From Thalassolituus sp. UBA1087 (GTDB taxonomy: Bacteria > Pseudomonadota > Gammaproteobacteria > Pseudomonadales > Oceanobacteraceae), in NCBI GenBank assembly GCA_002314145.1, contig DCCG01000038.1, positions 1-37,176 of the forward strand: DNA of 37,176 nucleotides. Direction: 5' to 3'. Below are positions 23,341-31,235 of the stretch, piece after piece; the first letter of the stretch is position 1; each line of letters opens with the position of its first letter. A program made the translations under genes and the position numbers. The notes beneath the pieces were generated by a model. That model did no database searches and had not been told where the DNA came from. It saw nothing but the letters and a program-made list of their open reading frames with translations.

Positions 23341-23380
23341 AAAGTTGCCTTTCGCAGCTTAAAGTCATTGGGTTAGCCGG

Positions 23381-23389
23381 ATTCTAGCA
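23381..23389 (-). promoter_or_regulatory. Extended -10 promoter for tolC
   Basis: On the minus strand TGCTAGAAT combines the TGn extension with TAGAAT (five of six consensus), giving a leader of roughly 34 bases before the tolC ATG. The -35 region is poor. The element lies in the 163-base divergent gap to nudF, where I could not assign a convincing nudF promoter. Confidence 0.5.
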
Positions 23390-23503
23390 GAAAAGATCGG
23401 CCAGATTTTGCACTGATTGTCTCACCAGCAGCAACACATCGTGCATGTTCGGTCGTACTCCGGAATTAGAATATTCTTAATCAGTAATATAGGTAGGTCA
23501 AGC

Positions 23504-24124
23504 ATGAATGACCCGGAATTTGTCAGAGATGATGTCCAGATTGTAAAGACAGAGACTGTGTTCAAGGGGTTTTTCCGGATTGATAAGGTCACGCTCCGGC
23601 ATAAGCTCTTCCGGGGCGGATGGAGCGGAGAATTCCCCCGGGAATTGTTTGAGCGGGGGGAGGCTGTTTGTGTCCTGCTTTATGATCCGCAGCGTGATGT
23701 GGTTACGCTGGTGGAACAATTCCGCATCGGCGCACTGGACGACGAACGCTCTCCCTGGCTGCTGGAACTGGTGGCCGGTATGGTGGAACCCGGGGAGTCC
23801 GCTGAAGATGTTGCCCGGCGTGAAACCGAAGAAGAAGCCGGTTGCCGTTTTTACGATCTGTTGCCGGTCTGCCGTTACTGGGTTTCTCCGGGCGGTACCA
23901 GCGAACGTGTGCATCTGTTCTGCGGCCTGATCGACAGTGAGGGCGTCGGGGGAATTCATGGTCTGGAAGAAGAAAATGAAGACATACGGCTGGTGAAAAT
24001 GACCTTTACCGACGCCTGGCAGCGGCTGGAGAAAGGTGACATTAATAATGCGGCGACGATAATGGCGTTACAATGGCTTAAGCTTAATCATCAGCACCTC
24101 TTCAGTACTGATAGTTATAAATAG
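23504..24124 (+). CDS. nudF: ADP-ribose pyrophosphatase (Nudix hydrolase)
   Basis: Hydrolyses ADP-ribose to AMP and ribose 5-phosphate. The 206 residues match NudF. The Nudix box runs from Gly92 to Cys114 with every signature position present (G, five residues, E, seven residues, RE, one residue, EE, one residue, G). VTLVEQFRIGAL and PWLLELVAGM just before it are typical of the ADP-ribose subclass, and YWVSPGGTSERVHLFCG follows. The ATG at 23504 was chosen because it has AGGT upstream and gives the usual N-terminus; the open frame extends back to 23417 without family similarity. It leads the conserved group nudF-yqiB-cpdA-yqiA-parE. Confidence 0.95.
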   Translation: MNDPEFVRDDVQIVKTETVFKGFFRIDKVTLRHKLFRGGWSGEFPRELFERGEAVCVLLYDPQRDVVTLVEQFRIGALDDERSPWLLELVAGMVEPGESAEDVARRETEEEAGCRFYDLLPVCRYWVSPGGTSERVHLFCGLIDSEGVGGIHGLEEENEDIRLVKMTFTDAWQRLEKGDINNAATIMALQWLKLNHQHLFSTDSYK

Positions 24125-24241
24125 AGTTATTAATAGTACATTTTTAACCTGGTCTGGTGGTTGCCGGCCTGTTCGGATAATCTGCGCCTCCGGCGAAGTA
24201 TGGCCGGGCTGAGCGAACACAGCTGATAAGCGGGAGTGTCT

Positions 24242-24700
24242 GTGAAACCCAAACGTTACGTCCCTGATCTGCAGGAAATGGCTGCCCTGTGCGAAGCCAA
24301 CTATCTGCGTCTGATGCGGCTGGTACCGCATGAGGAGGACGAGCGTGTGTTTGTTATTGAAGGGGAAGGGCACAGCGCCAGGATTCGCCTGCGGGTGGAC
24401 GAAGACCACAGATACACCAGTATGCTCAGTATCAGTCAGGAAGGGCTGACGCCAGGCTGGCTGCAACCTGTGGTGATGCAGGTGCGGCTTTATCACGATG
24501 CCAATATGGCAGAAGTGACCGGCTACCAGGAGCAGCAGAGATTTGATGGCCGCTATCAGTATCCTAATGCGGAAATGCGGCTGCCGGATGAAAAAGTCCA
24601 GCTCAATCGTTTTCTTGCGGAGTGGCTGGAGCACTGTCTGCGCTATGGGTACGCCCAGCCCACGATCACTGTCCTGGAAGGGCAGATAACAGTGCGATAA
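24242..24700 (+). CDS. yqiB: DUF1249 family protein (YqiB)
   Basis: A conserved 152-residue cytosolic protein of unknown biochemical function. It matches E. coli YqiB along its length: KRYVPDLQEMAALCEANYLRL at the start, RYTSMLSISQ, VRLYHDANMAEV in the middle, and RYQYPN..DEKVQLNRFLAEWLEHCL at the end. The open frame allows a GTG at 24236, but GGGAG (24232-24236) would overlap it; the GTG at 24242 has correct spacing, so I start there. It lies 117 bases after nudF and 194 before cpdA. Position between nudF and cpdA is conserved across gammaproteobacteria, which is the main clue to its role. Confidence 0.9.
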   Translation: MKPKRYVPDLQEMAALCEANYLRLMRLVPHEEDERVFVIEGEGHSARIRLRVDEDHRYTSMLSISQEGLTPGWLQPVVMQVRLYHDANMAEVTGYQEQQRFDGRYQYPNAEMRLPDEKVQLNRFLAEWLEHCLRYGYAQPTITVLEGQITVR

Positions 24701-24806
24701 CTGCCATTTTGGGGGTTTTATACTGACAATGGATGACAATTGTGAACTTGTTCTTGGTCCGATTGCGTCATGGTCGATAAAGTCTCAAACTCGGATAAGA
24801 AGCAGC

Positions 24807-24812
24807 TATAAT
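24807..24812 (+). promoter_or_regulatory. Consensus -10 hexamer upstream of cpdA
   Basis: A perfect TATAAT lies 83 bases before the cpdA start codon. The -35 positions (around 24784-24789, CTCAAA) are poor and there is no TG extension, so activity would need an activator or is weak. The leader it would produce contains the hairpin at 24848-24881. Confidence 0.35.
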
Positions 24813-24847
24813 CCTTAGACTGCCGCGACTATACCAATAAACAGATG

Positions 24848-24881
24848 CCCTGGTCCGTGCCGGCATCGGAGTAAACCAGGG
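24848..24881 (+). other. Hairpin just before the cpdA ribosome binding site
   Basis: CCCTGGT (24848-24854) pairs perfectly with ACCAGGG (24875-24881) across a 20-base loop. The right arm ends three bases before AGAGG, the likely cpdA Shine-Dalgarno sequence. The position suggests influence on cpdA translation or mRNA processing. No T-run follows. Confidence 0.35.
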
Positions 24882-24894
24882 ACAGAGGTGCAGT

Positions 24895-25701
24895 TTGTAT
24901 TCATTGGACTCAGGCAATGCGCTGCGACTGTTACAGATAACAGATACCCACCTGAACGGCCCGGAAGAAGGGCATCTGCTGGGTATGAAAACCCTCCACA
25001 GTATGAATTGTGTGCTGGATATTGTGCGTTCTGAGCGCCCCTCGGTTGATGCTTTTCTGGTCACCGGCGATTTATCCCAGGACGGCAGTGTTACCGCTTA
25101 CCGCCATCTGCATCACGCACTGACCCCTTTCGCCTGTCCGGTTTTCTGGCTGGAAGGTAATCACGATAACCCGGATGCCATGCAGCAGGTGGCCGCCGGC
25201 ACAGAACATCTTGAACGCATTATCCGCACGCCGCACTGGCAGATTATTATGCTCAATTCCCAGGTCGAGGGCGCGGTATACGGGCGTCTGGCGCAGGACC
25301 AGCTGGCACTGCTGGAGCAGGCACTGAAAGAACAGCCGGATTTACACACCCTGATCACATTCCATCACCACCCGCTGAATATGGGCAGTGAATGGATTGA
25401 CCGCATCGGGGTGAAAAATGCCGACGAGTTTCACACCCTGATCCGCGATTACCCCCAGGTTAAGTGTGTTCTCTGGGGGCACGTGCACCAGGAAAGCGAT
25501 CAGATGATCAATGGCGTACGCTATCTGTCGACGCCTTCAACCTGTGTACAGTTTACCCCGCAATCGGAAGACTTCTCCGTGGATTGCCGCGCGCCGGGAT
25601 ACCGCTGGCTGGATCTGCAGGCGGATGGCAGCATCGACACAGGTGTCAGCCGGGTCGAAGACATTGAGTTCGAAATCGACTACTCGGTTAAAGGTTACTG
25701 A
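24895..25701 (+). CDS. cpdA: 3',5'-cyclic-AMP phosphodiesterase
   Basis: Cytosolic metallophosphoesterase that hydrolyses cAMP. The 268 residues carry the full calcineurin-like motif set: DTHL (Asp17, His19), VTGDLSQDG (Asp59), EGNHDN (Asn89, His90), ITFHHHP and WGHVHQ. The usual CpdA start would be an ATG, but here the best start is TTG at 24895, with AGAGG six bases upstream; a second TTG lies three codons later. The order nudF-yqiB-cpdA-yqiA-parE is that of E. coli. The 194-base gap before it contains a TATAAT and a hairpin, so it may have its own promoter. Confidence 0.94.
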   Translation: MYSLDSGNALRLLQITDTHLNGPEEGHLLGMKTLHSMNCVLDIVRSERPSVDAFLVTGDLSQDGSVTAYRHLHHALTPFACPVFWLEGNHDNPDAMQQVAAGTEHLERIIRTPHWQIIMLNSQVEGAVYGRLAQDQLALLEQALKEQPDLHTLITFHHHPLNMGSEWIDRIGVKNADEFHTLIRDYPQVKCVLWGHVHQESDQMINGVRYLSTPSTCVQFTPQSEDFSVDCRAPGYRWLDLQADGSIDTGVSRVEDIEFEIDYSVKGY

Positions 25702-25707
25702 GGTTTT

Positions 25708-26313
25708 TTGAGCACTCGCAACATCGGCTGTCTTTATCTGCACGGTTTTCTCAGTTCTCCCCAATCCGCCAAGGCGCAGCAGACGCTCGACTTTTTCCGT
25801 CACCATGGCATGGCCCCGCAGATACAGATTCCGGCCTTACCTTTTGCCCCGCAGGACGCGGCCGTCGTGGCGCAGACGGCGTTGCAGCAGCTGCAGCAAC
25901 GCTGTGAACAGGTCTTTATCATCGGCAGTTCGCTGGGCGGGTTTTACGCGACCTGGCTGGCCCGGACGCAGGGTGTCAAAGCAGTACTGGTGAACCCGGC
26001 GGTGCGCCCATTTGACCTGTTTGAACATTATCTTGGTCCCAATACTCATTTTTACACGGGTGAAGTGCATGAGCTGACGTACGCACATATCGCGCAGCTG
26101 AAGGCCATGCATATTGAACGGATTGAGAATCCGCAGAATCTGCTGCTGTTACTGCAGACCGGGGATGAAACCCTGGATTACCGTCTTGCAGCCGATTACT
26201 ACCGGGCCTGTCCATCCTGGCTGGAAGGCGGCGGTAATCACAGTTTCAGCCACTTTGCCGCACGCCTGCCGATGCTGCTCCACTGGGCTGAAAGAACAGA
26301 ACCAACTCCCTGA
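25708..26313 (+). CDS. yqiA: YqiA/YcfP family alpha/beta hydrolase (esterase)
   Basis: A 201-residue small alpha/beta-fold esterase. LYLHGFLSSPQS (9-20) is the strand and oxyanion region. GSSLGG (73-78) is the nucleophile elbow with Ser75. GDETLDY supplies the likely Asp, and GGNHSF the catalytic His. The start is TTG at 25708, six bases after the cpdA stop, with TGAGG overlapping that stop. The natural substrate is unknown; E. coli YqiA cleaves short acyl esters in vitro. It ends 84 bases before parE. Confidence 0.92.
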   Translation: MSTRNIGCLYLHGFLSSPQSAKAQQTLDFFRHHGMAPQIQIPALPFAPQDAAVVAQTALQQLQQRCEQVFIIGSSLGGFYATWLARTQGVKAVLVNPAVRPFDLFEHYLGPNTHFYTGEVHELTYAHIAQLKAMHIERIENPQNLLLLLQTGDETLDYRLAADYYRACPSWLEGGGNHSFSHFAARLPMLLHWAERTEPTP

Positions 26314-26397
26314 ATGCCGCCAGACAATTCCCATAGCTTGTCTGCTGCCGCTATACTCGCCAGCAACTAACGATCCCGCTGGCACTTCGAGGTTTGA

Positions 26398-28287
26398 ATG
26401 TCAAAGCAATACACAGCGTCATCCATTGAGGTCCTGAGTGGCCTCGACCCGGTACGTAAACGTCCCGGCATGTACACAGACACCACCCGGCCGAACCACC
26501 TTGCCCAGGAAGTCATCGACAACTCCGTGGACGAGGCGCTGGCCGGACACGCCAGCTATGTCGAGGTTACCCTGCATGGCGATGGTTCCATGACGGTGCT
26601 CGACGACGGCCGTGGTATGCCCACGGATATCCACCCGGAGCACGGAGTATCCGGGGTCGAGCTGATTCTCAGCCAGCTGCACGCCGGGGGGAAATTCTCC
26701 AACGACAACTATCAGTTCTCCGGTGGTCTGCACGGTGTGGGTGTGTCGGTCGTGAATGCGCTGTCGCAGGTGCTGGAAGTGACTATCTGGCGCGGCGGTG
26801 AAGTATTCCGCATTGGTTTTAAAGACGGCTATAAAGCACTGGATCTGCAGGTGGTGGATACCTGCGGCAAAAAGAAAACCGGCACCAGTGTCCGTTTCCT
26901 GCCGGACCCGAAATACTTTGATTCTGCCAAATTCTCAGTGCCGCGCCTCAAACACGTATTGCGTGCCAAAGCCGTGCTGTGTCCCGGGCTGCGTATTAAG
27001 TTTCATGCGCCGAATGCCGAAGACAGTGCGGAGTGGTATTACGAAGACGGGCTGAAGGATTATCTTCAAATCCATGCCACCGGCTATGAAGTCACGCCCG
27101 CCGAGCCCTTTACCGGCGCCATGACCGGTGAAACGGAAGGCGTGGACTGGGCCGTGCACTGGCAGCCGGAAGGCGGTGAACTGTTGCAGGAGAGCTACGT
27201 TAACCTGATTCCGACGGCGCAGGGCGGGACCCATGTAAATGGTTTCCGCTCCGGCCTGCTGGATGCACTGCGTGAGTTCTGTGAGTTCCGTAACCTGTTG
27301 CCGCGCGGTATCAAACTGACGCCGGACGATCTGTGGGAACGCTGTTCTTACGTATTGTCCGCCAAAATGACAGATCCGCAGTTTGCCGGGCAAACCAAAG
27401 AGCGTCTGTCATCCCGTGAAGCAACGCCGTTTATCTCAGGTGTGGTCAAAGACGCTTTCGCCCTGTGGTTGAACGAGAACACCGGCGAAGCGGAAAAAAT
27501 CGCTGAGCTGGCCATTTCCAGTGCCCAGTCACGTCTGCGCAAAGCCAAAACCGTGGCGCGTAAAAAAGTGACCCAGGGGCCGGCGTTACCCGGCAAGCTG
27601 GCCGATTGCAGTGGTCAGGACAGTGAACGCAGTGAGTTGTTTCTGGTGGAAGGGGATTCCGCCGGTGGTTCCGCCAAACAGGCCCGGGACCGCGAATTTC
27701 AGGCCATCATGGCGCTGCGCGGTAAGATTCTGAATACTTGGGAAGTGGAGTCCAATCAGATTCTGGCGTCTCAGGAAGTGCATGATATCGCCGTGGCGCT
27801 GGGTATTGATCCGGGCGCCGATGATCTTACCGGGCTGCGCTATGGCAAAGTCTGTATTCTTGCCGATGCCGACTCTGACGGTCTGCACATTGCCACGCTG
27901 CTGTGCGCGCTGTTTGTGCGCCACTTCCGCAGTCTGGTGGCCGGCGGGCATGTCTACGTCGCCATGCCGCCACTGTATCGCATTGATATCGGTAAAGACG
28001 TTTATTACGCCCTCGATGAAAATGAAAAGCAGGGCATTCTGGAGCGCATCAAGGCCGAGAAAAAACGCGGTAAAGTCAATGTCCAGCGCTTTAAAGGTCT
28101 GGGGGAAATGAACCCTCTGCAGTTGCGTGAAACCACCATGGCACCGGACACGCGCCGGCTGGTACAGCTGACGCTGGAACCGGGCGACGGTACCAATGAG
28201 ATGATGGACATGCTGCTGGCCAAAAAACGCGCCAGTGACCGTAAAAGCTGGCTTGAGACCTACGGTAATGAGGCGGAAATCGCCTGA
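26398..28287 (+). CDS. parE: DNA topoisomerase IV subunit B
   Basis: ATPase subunit of topoisomerase IV, which separates linked daughter chromosomes. The 629 residues equal the ParE type and are too short for proteobacterial GyrB. GHKL ATPase motifs: VIDNSVDEALAG, LDDGRGMPTDIHPEHG and GGLHGVGVSVVNALS. The TOPRIM metal site is LFLVEGDSAGGSA followed by DADSDGLHIATLL. ATG at 26398 has GAGG six bases upstream. A TATACT at 26352-26357 lacks a good -35. parC follows after one intervening gene encoding a c-di-GMP enzyme. Confidence 0.98.
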   Translation: MSKQYTASSIEVLSGLDPVRKRPGMYTDTTRPNHLAQEVIDNSVDEALAGHASYVEVTLHGDGSMTVLDDGRGMPTDIHPEHGVSGVELILSQLHAGGKFSNDNYQFSGGLHGVGVSVVNALSQVLEVTIWRGGEVFRIGFKDGYKALDLQVVDTCGKKKTGTSVRFLPDPKYFDSAKFSVPRLKHVLRAKAVLCPGLRIKFHAPNAEDSAEWYYEDGLKDYLQIHATGYEVTPAEPFTGAMTGETEGVDWAVHWQPEGGELLQESYVNLIPTAQGGTHVNGFRSGLLDALREFCEFRNLLPRGIKLTPDDLWERCSYVLSAKMTDPQFAGQTKERLSSREATPFISGVVKDAFALWLNENTGEAEKIAELAISSAQSRLRKAKTVARKKVTQGPALPGKLADCSGQDSERSELFLVEGDSAGGSAKQARDREFQAIMALRGKILNTWEVESNQILASQEVHDIAVALGIDPGADDLTGLRYGKVCILADADSDGLHIATLLCALFVRHFRSLVAGGHVYVAMPPLYRIDIGKDVYYALDENEKQGILERIKAEKKRGKVNVQRFKGLGEMNPLQLRETTMAPDTRRLVQLTLEPGDGTNEMMDMLLAKKRASDRKSWLETYGNEAEIA

Positions 28288-28334
28288 TATTCAACCAGCG
28301 GCAATGGCCGTTTGCGGAACGGAGAGCTAAACGC

Positions 28335-31145
28335 ATGGCGACAGGAATACGGGTGCTGATTGCTGCATGTCTGTGCCTGCTGTGCGCTCAGCTTCAGGCG
28401 GCAGAACCTGCTGCCACAGACAGACAGGCCGGGCGCCCGGCTCAGGTTCTGTTATTGCTGTCTTATGAGCCCACCTACCCGGCGGCGCAGATTGTGGTGC
28501 ACACCATCCGGGATAACTTTGCACAGAAAGCCCCTGACGGTGTGCGTCTGCATGTTGAATTTATGGACGCTGATTTTTCCAGCACACCGGAATATCTGGC
28601 TGCCTTCCGTGATCTGATGGCGAAAAAACACGCGGCTGACGGCCTGACGTATGACGTGGTGATTGCCGCGGGTCAGCAGGCGTTGTCGCTGGTGGCTGAT
28701 AATTACCGTCTTTTTCATCAGCCTCAGGTGGTTTTTCTGGGCGTCAGTGATGCTGACCTGATCCGCCGTGTACGTATGCAAGGTAATTTTACCGGGCTGC
28801 CGGAAGCGCTGCCGGTGTACGAATATATTTCCTTTATGCGTTACCTGTTTCCCGGTTTTAAAAGCATCCATGCCATTACGGATGGACTGCCCGGCCGCGA
28901 AGAGCGGCTGAAAAAACTCAGGCTCGCCACTGACAGTCTGAACGAAAATCTGGTTGTTCATTCGTTAGATGAACTCAGCTGGCAGGCACTGCAACAGACC
29001 TTGAGTGAAATACACAACCAGCCGGTGGTATTGCTGTCAGCGCGGCAGGACGCTCAGCATCTGAAGCTATCGCTGAATCAGGCTATTTCAAAAATCACCA
29101 GTACGTCCGCCAGCCCGGTCTGGCATTTATGGCAGTCCGGTATCGGTGATGGTCTGGCCGGTGGTGTATTTACTGATATTCACAGGAATGCGGAAAAAGC
29201 GGTCGACATCGCCCTGGATATCTTGGCTGGCAATGCCGCGGCAGATATTCCCGCCCAATGGCAGAACGATTTCACAACCACCGTCGACAGACAAGTGCTG
29301 GAACGCTACGGACTGGGGGATGTCATGTTCCCGGAATCCGTTACCGTTCTTAACCAGAGCCCGGGATTTTTTGAACAGCACCGCAGCGGAATTGTTACCC
29401 TGACCCTGGTGGTGCTCGCGGTTTTATTTATTCTGCTGCTGTTTGTGACGGAAATACGCCGGCGTCGCCTGAGTGATGCGCAACTCGATCAGCGGACTGA
29501 GCTGATGCGTAATATTATCGATTCGGTTCCTGATCTGATGTTTTACAAAGACCTTAAAGGCCGGTATGTGCTGAGCAATCGCCGCTATAACGAATTCTTT
29601 GGCGTCGATCCGGTGGGTAAAAACGATCTGGAAATATTCGATAAAGAAACCGCGGAGTTTTTTCAGCAAAAAGACCGTGAAGCGCTGAGCCGCAAAGGCG
29701 GCGCCACAAATGAAGAGTGGGTGCATGGCGCTGATGGCACCACCATGCTGATCGAAACGAAAAAGACGCCTATATACGATCCTCAGGGGGAGTTGCTGGG
29801 CGTCTTTGGTCTCAGCCGCGATATTACCGAATTGAAAAAAGCCCAGGAAAACCTTGAGCATATCGCCCATCATGATGTGTTGACCGGTCTGCCTAACCGG
29901 CTGTTGCTGAATAAAAAACTGGAATACGCACTACAGCTTTCGCGTCGCAGTGGTGAATCCCTGGCAATTATTTTTATCGATCTGGATCGCTTTAAAGATA
30001 TTAATGACACCATAGGTCACGACATCGGCGATCTGCTACTGAAAGATGTGGCGCAACGGCTGGATTCCAACGTCCGGGATTCTGATATCTGCGCACGTCT
30101 TGGCGGTGATGAATTTGTTGTGGTCCTGACCCAGGTGGACAGTGCCACCACCATACAGGAAAAATGTGAACAGCTGTTGCAGGTTATTTCCCGGCCGTAC
30201 AGCCTGCAGGGGCATATGCTCAGTGTGTTTGCCAGTGCCGGCATCAGTATTTATCCGGAACATGGTAACCGGGTAGAGGAACTGATCCGCAATGCCGATG
30301 CGGCGTTGCATAAAGCCAAAGAGCTTGGCCGTAACCGTTATTGTTATTATCGCCGGGAGCTGACCGATACCATTCATTCGCGCATGTCGCTGGAACAGGA
30401 CATGCGCTCAGCGATGGAAAACCATGAATTCCAGCTGGCCTATCAGCCGCAGTTTTATGTCGGCGAATCACGCCCACGCCGGGTTGAAGCATTATTGCGC
30501 TGGACCCATCCGGTACGGGGAGCTATTTCCCCCCTGGATTTTATTCCTCTGGCAGAGACCACAGGAATGATTATAGAGTTAGGCTTCTGGGTGCTTAAAT
30601 CGGCCTGTCAGCAGTTTATGTTCTGGCGTCAGCAGGGACTTGAGCTGGATAAAATTGCCGTCAATGTGTCGGCTATTCAGATTAATGCCAGTTTTGCCAA
30701 CACCGTGGCGGGTATTCTTAATCACCTCGGCTTCCGCCCGGAATGGCTGGAACTGGAAGTGACAGAAAGTCTGATGATGTCGGGCACCACCGAAGTCAAT
30801 CAACAGATACAGAAGCTGCGCGACATGGGCGTTGAATTCGCCATTGATGATTTTGGTACCGGATACTCGTCACTGAGTAAAATCAAGTCCATGCCGGTCA
30901 CCGTGTTGAAAATTGACCAGTCTTTTGTGCGTGATATCAATGATGATATCAACGACTACGAAATCATCCGCGCGATTGTTTTAATGGCGCGCAGTCTGGG
31001 CCTGACCGTGGTGGCGGAAGGGGTTGAACAGGAAGAACAGGAACAGACTCTGCATCGCATCGGATGTGAGTGGGTGCAGGGTTATTACTATGCGCGGCCA
31101 ATGGATGGCGGCTGCTTTTTTGAACGGTACGGTGGGCAGAAATAA
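28335..31145 (+). CDS. Membrane sensor PAS-GGDEF-EAL protein (c-di-GMP turnover)
   Basis: A 936-residue inner-membrane signalling protein. Residues 1-22 are a signal peptide. Residues about 35-330 form a periplasmic domain with the look of an ABC-type substrate-binding sensor (VLLLLSYEPTYPAAQ, VVIAAGQQALSLV, VVFLGVSDADL). One membrane helix spans 353-373. A PAS domain (about 385-500) follows. The GGDEF domain (about 505-675) has FIDLDRFKDIND and an intact GGDEF (590-594), with a RxxD inhibitory site (Arg581, Asp584). The EAL domain (about 685-930) has EALLRW (718-723), IDDFGTGYSS and KIDQSFVRDI. Both enzymatic halves look competent, so direction of activity cannot be told. GGAG lies ten bases before the ATG. 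It sits 47 bases after parE and 90 before parC, so it may be co-transcribed with topoisomerase IV. Confidence 0.95.
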   Translation: MATGIRVLIAACLCLLCAQLQAAEPAATDRQAGRPAQVLLLLSYEPTYPAAQIVVHTIRDNFAQKAPDGVRLHVEFMDADFSSTPEYLAAFRDLMAKKHAADGLTYDVVIAAGQQALSLVADNYRLFHQPQVVFLGVSDADLIRRVRMQGNFTGLPEALPVYEYISFMRYLFPGFKSIHAITDGLPGREERLKKLRLATDSLNENLVVHSLDELSWQALQQTLSEIHNQPVVLLSARQDAQHLKLSLNQAISKITSTSASPVWHLWQSGIGDGLAGGVFTDIHRNAEKAVDIALDILAGNAAADIPAQWQNDFTTTVDRQVLERYGLGDVMFPESVTVLNQSPGFFEQHRSGIVTLTLVVLAVLFILLLFVTEIRRRRLSDAQLDQRTELMRNIIDSVPDLMFYKDLKGRYVLSNRRYNEFFGVDPVGKNDLEIFDKETAEFFQQKDREALSRKGGATNEEWVHGADGTTMLIETKKTPIYDPQGELLGVFGLSRDITELKKAQENLEHIAHHDVLTGLPNRLLLNKKLEYALQLSRRSGESLAIIFIDLDRFKDINDTIGHDIGDLLLKDVAQRLDSNVRDSDICARLGGDEFVVVLTQVDSATTIQEKCEQLLQVISRPYSLQGHMLSVFASAGISIYPEHGNRVEELIRNADAALHKAKELGRNRYCYYRRELTDTIHSRMSLEQDMRSAMENHEFQLAYQPQFYVGESRPRRVEALLRWTHPVRGAISPLDFIPLAETTGMIIELGFWVLKSACQQFMFWRQQGLELDKIAVNVSAIQINASFANTVAGILNHLGFRPEWLELEVTESLMMSGTTEVNQQIQKLRDMGVEFAIDDFGTGYSSLSKIKSMPVTVLKIDQSFVRDINDDINDYEIIRAIVLMARSLGLTVVAEGVEQEEQEQTLHRIGCEWVQGYYYARPMDGGCFFERYGGQK

Positions 31146-31235
31146 TCCGGCACACCATTGATTTGTAAACCGACTGCAGGCGACTTTTATTTGCATAAAT
31201 AACAGTGGCCTGAGTAAACCTGACTCTGAGGAATT

